DNA of 64,000 bases from the NCBI GenBank assembly GCA_036346375.1, contig JAYEVE010000804.1, positions 49,406 through 113,405 on the forward strand. The letters run 5' to 3'. Positions 1-10,788 of the stretch are shown here, piece after piece. The notes below the pieces were generated by a model, which did no database searches, was not told the DNA's origin, and saw only the letters and a list, made by a program, of their open reading frames with translations. Position 1 is the first letter of the stretch. Every line of letters starts with the position of its first letter. The stretch comes from Guadua angustifolia (Eukaryota; Streptophyta; Magnoliopsida; Poales; Poaceae). Made by a program: the position numbers and the translations under genes.

Positions 1-272
1 AGAAACATAATGCACATTTTGTGGTTAATATAATGGGGACATTCATTTTTCAACTTGACTCCAAAGTATACAACTAATACTAGAATGAATATGCAAACAT
101 ACCTTAGGTTTTCCATTTTTCAATGCGATGAGACTAATCAAAGATATTCTAAATAAACAAGTTAGTCTCGATATAAGATTTGTCATTAATAACAAAATCA
201 CATTAATGGATAATCACAATATTAGATTTGTCATTAACACCAAAACCATAACTAATGAAGGTTGAACTTACA
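1..272 (-). repeat. 3' LTR of Sirevirus-like element (partial)
   Basis: Direct repeat of 3395-3666 with about 99% identity by hand count. Its minus-strand start TGTAAGTTC follows immediately after a purine tract AAAAAGGGGGAGAT, the expected plus-strand primer position. The outer end lies beyond the window. Confidence 0.75.
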
Positions 273-592
273 ATCTCCCCCTTTTTGGTGATTAATGACA
301 AATCCAAGCTTAATAAACACATTTGGATTAAAACTAACATATTGAGAGAATTTAAGCTATTTGAGCACATATGCATATTAATTCTCCCCTTAATCATATT
401 AAGCTTACTTTTTAAACCAAATGACATTAAGCTTCCTAATTCTCCCCTTTTGGCATTAAGCACCAAAATGAAAAACTAAAAGATTAACTTGAAATACATT
501 CTTCCCCTTTTGGCATTTAAACATTTATCATTAATAAGATTTATCATTATTTTCTCCTTTTGGTTATTCAATTGTTCTCCCCTTTTTGGCAT
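273..592 (-). promoter_or_regulatory. Multiplied polypurine tracts upstream of the 3' LTR
   Basis: On the plus strand pyrimidine tracts of the form TCTCCCCTTTTGGCATT recur near 273-288, 440-455, 500-515, 551-565 and 575-592, with a weaker one near 383. On the minus (element) strand these are repeated AAAAGGGGAGA tracts, the last abutting the LTR. Repeated PPTs before the 3' LTR are a known hallmark of the Sirevirus lineage of Ty1/copia. Confidence 0.65.
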
Positions 593-2774
593 TTAACAAT
601 TTCTTTTAGGGGTTTTATCTAATGAAGGTCATATATAAAAATTTAAATGAGCACTTATGACCTTTGGGAAAGAATTAAGATTTCAAATCAAAATAAAAAC
701 TTGAAGGGTCAATCAAGAAGTAAAACAAGTTTTTATTTGAAATATGGTCTAAAAATAAGGAAAACTCGAAAAGAGACCATATTTGGGTTTGTGGATACCA
801 CTTGTAAAACAAATACCATTTGTAAAGATAAGCATGAAAAACGAAGTAAGGGTATCACACGGGTTATTTGAAACACATTCAAATAATTCACTCCTCATTT
901 TATTAGGCTTTGTACATTTTCAATATGATTCTCTTGAAGAATCCAACAATTTGCCTAAACGGGTTAAACGAGGAATCCAAAAGAAATAGATACCACTTGA
1001 GCAAATAGATACCACTTTAAATCTATCTCAAGGGCTTTGCATGAAGCACCAAAAGAAATGAGCATTTTGAAATCACTCTTTAAGTCAATTTAATGCTTAT
1101 AACTGATACCACTTGAAAACGCGATCAAATAAATTCTCGAGCTTTTGAAATTTTTCAAAAATGAACTTTGGGATCATAAGAAAGTTTTCCAAAAAGAATT
1201 CTTGAAAAAGGAAGTTCCAATCAAAAGATATCCCAAAAGCAAACTTTGAAAATCCGAAAATTCAGAACCAAGTTTGCCATGGCCGGTCCGACCACCCTAG
1301 GGTCCGACCGACTTGGCTTGGTCCAAGCACCCTCAGGTATGTGCAACTGCCATGACAGTCAAAACAAATGAATTTTTGTAAATTTTGTCAAAAATAGCTC
1401 AAATGAAGTCCAAAAAATTTGAAAATTTGCAGAGATGAACTTTGGACTAATTAGAAGGTTTTGCAAAAAGAATTTTCTCAAAAGCAATTTTATTTTAAAA
1501 GATATGGCAATTTGCGCTTTGAGGCATAAAAGGAAATTGATTTTCACGAAAAGCCTCAAAATGCAATTCAATTTGGATTTCATGCAATTTCAATTTTCAT
1601 AGCTTAGATTGGTGTATCAAGAATGTTTCTAGCCAAGATTTATAATGAAATCCAACTTGAAAGCCACGATTTGAGCTATATGCCTAAATAGGCTATTTGG
1701 ATTAAATCAAATTGTTTTGAGCCAAATTTGATTTCAACATATAGTTTTTCATTTTGAAAGCTTGTAAAACATTTGAATTACTTAATAGAATACTTTTTCA
1801 AAGCTTTTTATAAATTTGGGACATTTAAACACAATTTTTGACTTTTGTCCAACGAGGGTTCTTTTGAAGAACCAAATGACAAATGAAAGCCAAATTCAAG
1901 CAACACAAGAATTCAAATTAAGCAAGAGTAAGATATAGAGATTTGAATTTTGTGTATGAGTTTGAAATGCCATTTGGAATTACAATTCTACACAAGAATT
2001 GATCCAAATGGAGAAACTCACTAAGTGCTAGAATATGACCATTACGGGTCAAGTATAGTTTTTCTGCGAGTTTTAAAATCAAATAACTTTTGATGAGCTG
2101 GTCTTTTGAAAAACTTTTGAACACGAAAATTGTTGAGAATGACCAACTCTAAGATTTTAATTTTGGAATTATTTTCAAAATCCTTTTACTTTTAATTCTA
2201 TGAAAATTATAAGTTTAAATCAAAATCAAGATACTAGTAACTAGATTTTGGGCTAAAACTTATTTTCTTTTGAAATTAGTTTTGTAAAGCCAAAACTATT
2301 GGAAAACCTTTTGAAAGCATTTGTATATATTTTTCAACTAGTTTTTCACAAGATTAGTAATAGTTACTAAGATTTTTCACTTTTGGCTAAAGGGCTTGAT
2401 TTTGAAATTATATATATATGCACTTATATAAATATGGGCACACGTAGGGATGTGGTACACATGAATATGAATTAACACTCCCCCTAAATGTGCCACTTCC
2501 TAACTTGCTCAAGATTTGCAATAAGAGAATAGATAAGAGGCGAGAGCAAGTGGCCATAACAAGTAATCTAAATTGATATTCATTTATATTTCAATATAAC
2601 CTACACAAGGCTATAAGACATAATAGTAATCAATTTAAATACTTGTTACCGAGATGGCATTGGCTTAAGATGAACTTGATTTTCTTCAAGCTTGACACCA
2701 CTTGTAGATGAATGTAATCCTTCTCCTCTTGATGTGCAAGCGTCCAATCCATCTCTTTATTGCCAAGAAATCTT
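593..2774. other. AT-rich non-coding interior of the Copia element
   Basis: No convincing coding sequence on either strand; only short AT-rich open frames. The stretch lies between the gag remnant and the purine tracts, where pol and the 3' region of the element would be expected. A GC-richer patch at 1278-1335 contains two close copies of a GGTCCGACC motif. Confidence 0.5.
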
Positions 2775-3394
2775 TTAGGCGATCTTTGGTACCCAATCCT
2801 TGTTGGGTCCGACAATGTTAATCACAATTGATTTAGGAACCCAAATGGTCCTAATTTTAGCATTCTTAATTTGACTAACATGACTAGGAACGGTTTTGCG
2901 ATAGTTATTCCTCCTAAGCAACGTATTTGGATTTACGTGAGAGGACTTAGGAGGGCAATGATATTTTGCAAAAATATTTCTAGTTTGACCTCTTCTAAGC
3001 ATATGATAATTAAAATTATGGGTTGGCTTAGAGGATCTAGCAAATCTAGTAAATGTTTTGCTATTGTTATTTCTCCTAAACAATATGTTTGAATTATATT
3101 GAGTGGGCTTAGGAGTCCTAACAATTCTAGCAAACCCATTACTAGATTTACTCTTCCTATGCAAATGAATATCATTTCTAACCCAAGCATAGGGGACTTG
3201 ACAAGCTTGGCAAACACATTGCCATTCTTGTCCTTTCTAAGCAAATAATTATCATTTACAAGAGTAGGCTTAGGAGTGATACCTTTGGGACAATCTCACA
3301 AGTGTCCTTTTCTCAAGCAATTGAAGCATGTCACGCTATTTGGTCCTCTCTTGACCGATTTGACTTGCTCCTTGCCAGTTTGCCTCGTGGATTG
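2775..3394 (-). pseudogene. gag remnant of the Copia element with CCHC-type knuckle
   Basis: Reading leftward from 3394, the minus strand encodes a basic linker and then a zinc-knuckle-like block CFNCLRKGHL at about 3325-3350. The spacing before the last cysteine is short by one residue and an in-frame stop falls there. The following ~125 codons hold degenerate repeats of a lysine/proline unit (KPT) followed by LRR.N and end in a WVPKS..WVPK-type segment typical of the gag C-terminus of plant Copia elements. There is no intact start. The reading frame changes at least once (about 2933-3244 against 2775-3164). This is a dead nucleocapsid relic; it cannot make a complete Gag. Confidence 0.6.
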
Positions 3395-3666
3395 AAAAAC
3401 ATAATGCACATTTTGTGGTTAATATAATGGGGACATTCATTTTTCAACTTGACTCCAAAGTATGCAACTAATACTAGAATGAATATGCAAACATACCTTA
3501 GGTTTTCCATTTTTCAGTGCGATGAGACTAATCAAAGATATTCTAAATAAACAAGTTAGTCTCGATATAAGATTTGTCATTAATAACAAAATCACATTAA
3601 TGGATAATCACAATATTAGATTTGTCATTAACACCAAAACCATAACTAATGAAGGTTGAACTTACA
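3395..3666 (-). repeat. 5' LTR of Sirevirus-like element
   Basis: Near-identical direct copy of 1-272, in the same orientation. Its outer end TGTAAG lies at 3666; the next bases, GAGGA, are the candidate 5-bp target duplication, whose partner would be outside the window. The low divergence implies a recent insertion. Confidence 0.75.
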
Positions 3667-4262
3667 GAGGAAAAGCAGAGTCTTCGAGTGGCTCTGAGAT
3701 AAGTTGTCGGCTGAAGACATTGTATAACCACAACTGTATAAACCACAAGGGCCCTCCAATGTTGCCAACAACAAATTGGGCAAAACCAGAGAAGAGTCGG
3801 CTTCTGATAATGAACATCATCTGATAAACTGCGCCCAAGAACATCTTCCCCAGAGCAAGCCGACGACCATCCACAAGTCGTTACGCTACCACCATGGTAC
3901 ACAGGTTGGCCCAAGGATGCACCACAAAGAAGAAATCTTTCAAGCCAAAGGTTGAGGAATGCTGCGTGCTCTTCATCCGATACCAAGCCATTTACCTTGT
4001 TATTTTGAATGTACTTCGACCACCCTTCGCCCTTTGATTGAATCAGCTTAAACCGGGGTCTTCCACTATAAGCCGATAGCTGGTCTCCATCAGGCCGCAA
4101 GCAACACAATTGGGCTACATCCAGAAGAGTCGGGCCGACAGGACCAGGACGGAAAAGGAAAGCGTTGAAAGTATCGGACCAAAAATAGCACGCCGTGGCC
4201 ACCAAGGGCTCATTGGCTTCCGGACAAGCTAGACTTAAAGGAAGACATTCGGCTATACCCAT
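3667..4262 (-). pseudogene. Plant mobile domain (PMD, aminotransferase-like) ORF, frameshifted and truncated
   Basis: The minus strand from the ATG at 4262 encodes a segment with the motifs YFWSDTFNAFLF, GPTLLDVAQLC and LRPDGDQLSAYSG, followed by a WSKYI region and LNLWLERFLLCG. This is the pattern of the plant mobile domain (PF10536) found in transposable elements and in MAIN-like proteins. Beyond about 3870 the family-like sequence (ALGKMFLGAVYQMMF, GGPLWFIQLWLY) continues in another frame, so there is a frameshift near 3860-3900. The 3' end is lost at 3666 where the Copia LTR begins. PMD proteins have no established enzymatic activity. The true start may lie further upstream; this ATG is internal to the domain in some relatives. 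Confidence 0.65.
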
Positions 4263-4640
4263 CCGCTCCCACTCTGCTCTCTTTTGAGCCGATACTCTAA
4301 TAAACCAGCTTCTCCATCCCTTGAGTGCCGTCGGCCAAGCCCTAAAACTTTTGCCCCCATTCCTTCACATTGTAACCTTGGGCCGATAGGGGGAGTCTCG
4401 GGATTTCTACGTTTATCACTGTATCGGCATCGAAATTCCCTACCGGTCCTAAGTAATACTGGTTATCACTTTCGGGGATCGGGATGAGTACCTTTGAAGG
4501 ATCCATTCAGCCGATTGAGGAAAAGTGAGATTGATTACTGGTGCAGTAAAGTCTGGAGCACAGAAGCCGACTGGAGAATGAAAGCCGATTGCGAAAGATG
4601 CGAGAGCTGGAAAGCGTGAAAATGACAGAGGGGGTCCCGC

Positions 4641-4650
4641 ATATATATAG
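4641..4650 (-). promoter_or_regulatory. TATA box candidate for the antisense PMD ORF
   Basis: The minus strand reads CTATATATAT followed by GCGGGACCCC, about 380 bases upstream of the PMD ATG at 4262 and outside the LTR. It suggests the antisense ORF has its own promoter. This is inferred from motif and position only. Confidence 0.35.
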
Positions 4651-4855
4651 CACGGTGAAAAGGTGAAAGGGCGGGAAATGAATTCGAGACGACACCTGGC
4701 ATTAAAACCGCACTGAGATTTTTACGACAAGATAGTTGCTAATACGGTTCTCTAAATCGGTAGTAAGCAAAGCCGTTGGGCAATGAAGCCGATCGATAAA
4801 AGCCGATGTATATTTTTGAAAGATAACAAGTTATCTTCCAAAAATGGGGGGCATA

Positions 4856-5569
4856 TGTTTGCACCAGTTTTGGAAATTTCTAGAAGAATCGGCAGAAAAA
4901 AGCATGAGTTTGGATAAAATACGAGAATATCTGCAGTTCGGATAAACACATGGAAATCCCATATGACGTGCAGATAACAAATTGGAAACTAGAGACCGGG
5001 TAGGAAACTACGAAGCCGATTCGGACTACATTATCGTGTTGGATCAGGACTCGGATCGGCTAGGCGGGTATATAAGGCGTACCAAGGCTGCTTGAAGAAT
5101 CAACAACAATCAACACATCTACCAGTTTTTACTTTCTGTAGTCTTTAGTCTTTTTAGCATTGTAATCTTTCCTCTGTAAGTCGACATCGATCAAATAAAG
5201 TTGCGCATCGCCGATTGTTTGATCGTCATTGGCTTTTTCAGGTTTGATTCGTTCTGTCTTGTTGCGCATCGCCTTTTCAGAATCGATCTACCTTTTACCC
5301 CCGGATTAGTCTTAATCGACTAATCTAGTTACCCCTTTTTACCCTCGGATTAGTCTTAATCGACTAGTCTAGTTATCCTTCTAATCGGCTTCCTGGCTGA
5401 TTCCCGATTTTTAGCCGATTCATCTCGAGGATCGGCTTGATTGAATTTTACAACTATACTCCTTATCGATTGCAGGGTCAAATCGATTGGCACGCTCGCG
5501 CACACTTGAACCCGGTGTTCGTCCGGTGTGTTGCAACCAGAAACCCTCTTCACGTTTTTAGCGTCAACA
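4856..5569 (+). repeat. 3' LTR of the Gypsy-type element
   Basis: Begins TGTTTGCACC just after the purine tract AAAAATGGGGGG (4840-4851), has TATATAAGG at 5069-5077 and ends GCGTCAACA at 5569 (714 bases). The sequence is rich in ATCGGCTT/AAGCCGAT motifs shared with the region to its left. The partner LTR is not in the window. Confidence 0.5.
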
Positions 5570-6174
5570 CTAGGTCTTCCAAACAGAGCAAATAGACCAA
5601 TAGTTATCATGGATGCCGCATTCAAGAAGCTTTGGTATCTCCGTTCGTTGGGAATTTCCGTAATTTTCGCTTGTTTGCTCGGCTGTTCTGTAAAAGCGAA
5701 AACTCTGCGCTGTTTATGGTTTGATTCAATCAGAGGTCAGGACCTCCGGGACGTGCTGCCTTTTTTAAAGAAAAAAAAAACTTTAATTATTTGGGGGAGA
5801 AAAGAGCAGACAGAGAGGCGACCTTTTATCTGGATCGCTGAACAAAGTCGACCTGGGCTTCGGCTAGATGCCAAGATCAGGCCTAGCTGCCGAAAGAAAA
5901 GGGCAATATGTAGAGAGGTGTTTTCATAATTTTTGTTTTTACAGTTACATAAATAGTAAAGGATGAATAAAAGGTAGATAATGATTACTTACCTATTTGT
6001 TTGTTTTAATACTTGTGCAATTTATATTGAGAGCAAAAGAATTGAAGCATTGCTCCAATCTATATATGTTGCTTTTCTCACCAAAAAAAAGAAAAGAAAA
6101 AAAGTATCTGTTGGATTCGTAGTCGGATTCTTCCTTGCTGCAAGCCTGCAACTAATTGCACTGCACCAAGGTGA
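5570..6174 (+). other. Unassigned region with two candidate coding blocks
   Basis: Contains an open stretch on the plus strand (about 5571-5929) with a hydrophobic segment LGISVIFACLLGCSV, and near 6108-6174 a second hydrophobic stretch VGFVVGFFLAASLQLIAL. The second continues past the hAT insertion as LQDRLKASKPELEDVDG and then meets a GTAAG donor-like site at about 7265. I do not recognise either protein. An A-rich run interrupts the region at 5764-5785. Confidence 0.3.
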
Positions 6175-6182
6175 CTTGCAAG

Positions 6183-7214
6183 TAGGGGTGAAAACGGATC
6201 GGATACGGACGGATAATAGCTTTACCATATTTGTTTTCATATTTTTTCTCGGATCACGGATACGGATCTGGATAGTCCGATATCTGAATACGGATCTGGA
6301 TCGAATCTTAATCGAATCGGATACGGTTTCAATATTTATCGAACATGATAACCCCTTAAATTGTACAAAAAATCAATGAAACACATAACTAATTGATTTG
6401 ATCGAAATATTATTGAAAATTGAACAAATATAAGTATTTTCATTCACTTAAACAACGATTACATACCATATCGCAAATAAAATTATATAAGGTTTAGTTA
6501 ATCACACACATATGATTAGTTCATCATACGCATAGATTAAAACACAAAATAAAGGTAATCTTTGCTCGAGATACAAATAGAAGCAAACACATAACATACT
6601 AAATGTTTGATAATACTTAGATATCATATCTCTAGTAAAAGTATATAACAATTACATGTAATGACTCAAGATTTATAATCTTAGTTGAATTATGTTTAAA
6701 ATAACAAATTATGTATTTATGACTATTTATGCATTTTTAGTTACTTATTTAATATATTTTCCTATCAAGAATAGGAGTTTTTGAATTTTTGAGAAAATGA
6801 AAATCTGATAAAATCTTGAAAATATTTTTTTAAATGTTATATTGTTACTAGAACTTTCTCAAAAAAAATTCATAATTTTTAGAGTTGGTTTGCTAATTTT
6901 AATAATTAAAACTTTCTTTAGAGATTAACTAAATTAGAAAACAATTCTGAAATTTAGAAACCTTTTTGGGCCAAAAGAGTAGTCTTGGCCCAGCCCATAT
7001 GCTATCCGGATATCCGACCCACTATTATCCGGATTATCCGAATCAGATCCGATCCGACGGATAATGAGCTACCGAATCCGAGATCCGTGATCCGACAAAA
7101 AATATCCGTATCCGTATCCGATCCGATACTATCCGAAAAATATCCGATCCGACAGAATCCGTATCCGAAAATATCCGGATCGGTCAGAAAATATTTGAAC
7201 CGTTTTCAACCCTA
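6183..7214. mobile_element. Non-autonomous hAT element
   Basis: Left end TAGGGGTGAAAACGG and right end CCGTTTTCAACCCTA are inverted repeats of about 15 bp with one mismatch. The direct flanks CTTGCAAG (6175-6182 and 7215-7222) are identical 8-bp target duplications, the size made by hAT transposases. The subterminal regions on both sides are dense in GGATACGG/ATCCGTATCC repeats, which fits transposase-binding sites. The interior is AT-rich with no transposase. Confidence 0.9.
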
Positions 7215-7301
7215 CTTGCAAGACAGATTAAAGGCTTCTAAACCCGAGTTAGAAGATGTGGACGGTAAGTTCTGCAATCCATTTAGGAATACATGTAACT
7301 A

Positions 7302-8530
7302 GAAAATTTTTCGCGGCGTAATACATCGCGCGGTCCGATTTTTCGTAGTTTTTTTTACAGCGTTTTAGTTCTTTAATCATCGAAATAATGAGCGAAACGG
7401 CTGAAAGAACACAAAATTTTTCGCGGCGTAACACGACGTGCGTGCCGGTTTTTCGTAGAAAATTTCTTTTTCTTTTCGGTGGCGATTTATTTTTTAAATC
7501 GTCGAAATAACGAGCAAAACGGGGAAAAAATAGAGAGATAGAGCTGTAGAAATATCTCTTTCGATGAACTATCTGGGAAATATTGGAGACCGAGCTGAAA
7601 AACCGTGGTGGGGAAAAAGTCTAGAGGGAAAAGGGCGAAAAACTATTAGAGACGGTAACATTCTTTTGTCGAGTCTAACACTCTACGTGTTCGCCGAGTA
7701 ACAATACATGTTTAAAAAAATCTCAGAGACTCGCGGCGTATGCGCGTGCCGTTTTTTCGTAAGAAATTTTTCTTTTTTTTCTCGGCGGTGTTTTATTTTT
7801 TAAATCGTCGAAACAACGAGCGAAACGGTTGAAAGGACATAAAATTTTTCGCAGCGTAACATGCCACGCGTGTCGTTTTCCCGTATTACATTTTTTTCCG
7901 ACGGCGTTTTATTTTTTAAATCGTCGAAATAATGAGTGAAACGGGGAAAAAATAGAGAGATAGAGTTGTAGAAATATTTCTTTCGATGAATTATTTGGAA
8001 AATATTGGAGACCGAGGTGGGAAACCGCGGTGGGGAAAAAGTCTAGAGGGAAAAGGTTGAAAAAGTATTAGAAACGACAACATTTTTTTGTCGAGTCTAA
8101 CACTCTACGCGTTCACCGAGTAATAATACATGATATAAAAAATATCAAAGATGGAGATGGAAAATCGAGATGGGAAAAAAGTCTACACACATATTTCTGT
8201 TGACGAAAACAATTTTTCCCGAGAAAAACGGAGAAAGGACTTAGGCGTAAGGAGCAAGGACTGATTGTTACGTTTTGGACTGTCTCGCTATCTGAAAAAT
8301 TAGAAAAGGGCTTGTCCGCAATTTGAATTTAACGGAAGGCTTTTCCCGTAAAATGCCGAGCGAGGGACCCAAACGCGAGAAACGGGAAAAAATCTTCCCC
8401 TCACAAAAAATCGCGAAGGACTTATTTGTAATCTCTAGGGACCTATCCGTAATTTGAACAAATGCAGGGGTTTTTTTGCAAAATCGCAAAAGTGACAGGT
8501 GGAGGGGCTCTCCTCTCGGGAAGTTTGCAA
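7302..8530. repeat. Degenerate repeat family, copy A, with internal tandem duplication
   Basis: A ~300-bp unit (AAAATTTTTCGCGGCGTAAC ... CGAGTCTAACACTCTACG) occurs at about 7417-7720 and again at about 7842-8135, with further partial units at 7302-7416 and 7730-7841. The right part (8220-8510) is clearly related to 29890-30180 in copy B. No coding potential. The class is unknown. Confidence 0.65.
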
Positions 8531-8632
8531 GCTTTAATATAAGGTATGATGCTCGGATACCAGCCGAGTAACTGTATATGGCACAAATATACTTGGGGCA
8601 TGCTCTAGTTATTAATGTGCATATCTCCTTAA

Positions 8633-8904
8633 GAGCATCTCCAATGGTACCACTTCAGCTAACTATAAGGGTGTCATCTCAGCATTTCGCTTAGGTGGAA
8701 GAGAGAAAATGAGGAGAGAGATATAGACCGGCTACTAATGTATAGCCAGACTATAACTGATTCTAAGACACTCATTATCTATTACATGTGGGCCAATATT
8801 TAATTGTATAGACAATGCTATAGATAATCTATTAGAGAGGTTATCTATATGCTATCTATAGATGATATGGACATTTCTTATAGCTAGTACCATTAGAGAT
8901 GCTC
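8633..8904. mobile_element. Tourist-like (PIF/Harbinger) MITE 1
   Basis: Terminal inverted repeat GAGCATCTCCAATGG at the left and CCATTAGAGATGCTC at the right, 272 bases long, flanked by TAA at 8630-8632 and 8905-8907. The TAA duplication and size fit PIF/Harbinger MITEs. Confidence 0.88.
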
Positions 8905-8907
8905 TAA

Positions 8908-9179
8908 GGGCATCTTCAATGGTGCCACTTCAGCTAGCTATAAAGGTGCCATCTCAGCATTTTGCTTAGGTGGAAGAGAAAAAATGAGGAGAGAGATATA
9001 GACCGGCTACTAATGTATATCCAGGCTATAACTGATTCCAAGGCATTTATTATCTATTACATGTGGGCCAATATTTAATTTTATAGACAATGCTATAGCT
9101 AATCTATTAGAGAGGTTGTCTATATGCTATTTATAGATGACATGGATATTTTTTATAGCTAGTACCATTGGAGATGCCC
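8908..9179. mobile_element. Tourist-like (PIF/Harbinger) MITE 2, tandem copy
   Basis: Same family and same length (272 bases) as the MITE to its left. Starts GGGCATCTTCAATGG and ends CCATTGGAGATGCCC. Flanked by TAA at 8905-8907, shared with MITE 1, and at 9180-9182. Confidence 0.88.
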
Positions 9180-9831
9180 TAATAGTCATACTTGAGGATA
9201 TCATAATTTCTCATCTCATTTATTGCTTCCAACCGTATAGTATATTATAATTTTTGGGACGACGATGGGTTTTTTGACATCTAGAACAACAATTAACAGA
9301 GGAAGGTTCAGCTCAAAGGTTATAACCTGCTAAACAGGCACATCACGGTTGGTTTTAAGATAAGAACTGACTATGATATATATATATAGAGAGAGAGAGA
9401 GAGAGGAAAATGATTACATACTCCTGGGTGTGTATATACTCCTACATTTAGTATACCATTTAAATGATGTTGTTATACCCCTTTATCCTTTTGAGTATAC
9501 TCTAATACTGATATAAAATACTCCAAAATGAGTTCCACGAAAAATTTCATCAAAGTCCACCCTTTATAACATTGTTTGTTTATATATTCCTTTTACATAT
9601 GGAAAAGGGTATGTAGCAAAAAAATAAAAGGCTCTCATGAAATTTTTTCAATCATGTTGTATTGGAGTATCTTAGAATTATTATTGGAGTATACCATCAC
9701 GATCGGTTATAACATCAGAAACCAACCATAGTTCTACCTTCATAACCGATAGTTATATATAATATCATTATTGGTTCTTAGGTCAGACCGATAGAGATGT
9801 TTTGCACCATATTTCTCATCCACGTTGGATC
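9180..9831. other. Intergenic AT-rich sequence with a short microsatellite
   Basis: An (AT)n-(AG)n microsatellite lies at about 9376-9406. The rest is AT-rich with no coding region. Short inverted motifs (GGTTATAAC, AACCAACC) near 9330 and 9710 hint at an old DNA element, but no clear ends were found. Confidence 0.4.
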
Positions 9832-9836
9832 ATATC

Positions 9837-10783
9837 TGTCGGCGTATTCCGCCTGACAGGCCCGTGATCTACAGACTGGGTTTTGTTCGATAGGAGGGCG
9901 TCTTCGCGACTGGCTAACCCTAACGAGGGGAAACACTAGAGACTCCCATGCGGTGAACTCCGGTGGCTATGAACTAGGGATGACACAGAGATTTTACCCA
10001 GGTTCAGGCCCCCTTTTCCTCGGGTAATAGCCTTACTTCCTGCTAGATTGCTTTAAAGAGTGTTTGAAACTAGTACAGTACAGAGCTTGGGAGTTACAAG
10101 TTCTTCCTTAGGCTCTACTGCAGAACTCTTGCTTGTTCGACTCGTCGTCCCCCTTTCCCATGCACCAGAAAGCCCTTATATAGGCCGGGCTAACGGGAGT
10201 AGGTAAAAGGGGGGTCATCATGCTGATCCTTATGTATTTATTACTCCTTCCTATGCTGTCCCGTTCCTCCAGCCTCATTAAATGCCGACGCATGGCTTCG
10301 CCCGGTCCGCCCGGTACGTGACCTCTCTTTGACGGGTAGGTGAGAGGCGTCAGAGGAATGGGCTTATTGCGAAATCTCGCGATTGATAGGCTCGACAAAG
10401 CCGAGCTGCCGTCTGCACGGACGATAGGGGAGAGACTTGAGGTGAAGCTACCTCGCACCATCTTTTGTTCTTGGCGGCGGCGGCGGCGTGCTCGCCCACT
10501 GCTCACCGGGCGCCACGTGGGTCGGGCGCCGGCGGCGGCGTGCTCGCCCACCGCCGCCGGGCGCCACGTGGCCAACACTGCCGTGGGCGTGCTTTCGCCG
10601 CCGTTCGCCAAAGCCGCCACGTGGATCGGGCGCCGGCGAAAGAGGCGTGCTCGCCCACCCGCCGCCGGGCGCCACGTGGACCGGCTTTTTGCCGACGGGC
10701 GTGTTCGCCCGCTCGTTCGCCAAAGCCGCCACGTGGAAGGGCTTTGTGCGTCGGGAGGGTACCCGGTCACAATCACGCCGACA
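9837..10783 (-). mobile_element. Solo LTR
   Basis: The block begins TGTCGGCG and ends CGCCGACA (8-bp terminal inverted repeat) and is flanked by identical ATATC at 9832-9836 and 10784-10788. One LTR with an exact 5-bp TSD and no interior is a solo LTR made by LTR-LTR recombination. On the minus strand a TATA box (CTATATAAGGGC, near 10170-10181) lies between the GC-rich half, read as U3, and the rest, which sets the orientation. Superfamily is not determinable from the LTR alone. Confidence 0.88.
10486..10740. promoter_or_regulatory. Five tandem G-box repeats in the solo LTR U3
   Basis: Five GC-rich units each end in a perfect palindromic CACGTG, at 10514, 10565, 10618, 10673 and 10730. Units share GCGTGCTCGCCCAC and GCCGCCGGGCG. 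CACGTG is the core G-box bound by plant bZIP and bHLH factors. The spacing grows 51, 53, 55, 57 bases. Role as enhancer is inferred. Confidence 0.6.
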
Positions 10784-10788
10784 ATATC

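Larger units (their letters stand above)
1..3666 (-). mobile_element. Sirevirus-like Ty1/copia retrotransposon, internally deleted, cut by the window edge
   Basis: Two direct repeats, 1-272 and 3395-3666, flank remnants of a gag gene and a purine-tract region. Both repeats start, read on the minus strand, with TGTAAGTTCAACC, and I count only 3 mismatches in 272 bases. The 3' LTR (1-272) is preceded by several copies of a purine tract, which is characteristic of Sireviruses. The gag remnant starts directly after the 5' LTR copy, so leader, most of gag and all of pol are missing. The element sits inside the antisense ORF of the Gypsy-type element to its right. The Sirevirus assignment rests on the purine tracts, not on pol, so it is an inference. 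Confidence 0.7.
3667..5569 (+). mobile_element. 3' part of a Ty3/gypsy-type element with antisense PMD ORF
   Basis: A purine tract at 4840-4851 is followed by an LTR-like block (4856-5569) that begins TGTTTGCACC, has a plus-strand TATA at 5069-5077 and ends in TCAACA. To its left lies an ORF on the opposite strand encoding a plant mobile domain (PMD). Extra antisense ORFs upstream of the 3' LTR are known in the Tat group of plant Ty3/gypsy elements. No pol is visible, so the superfamily call is an inference. The left side is cut by the Sirevirus-like insertion at 3666/3667. Confidence 0.55.

Noticed and set aside
9376..9406. AT/AG run as a promoter element
   Set aside because: Simple microsatellite with no gene beside it.
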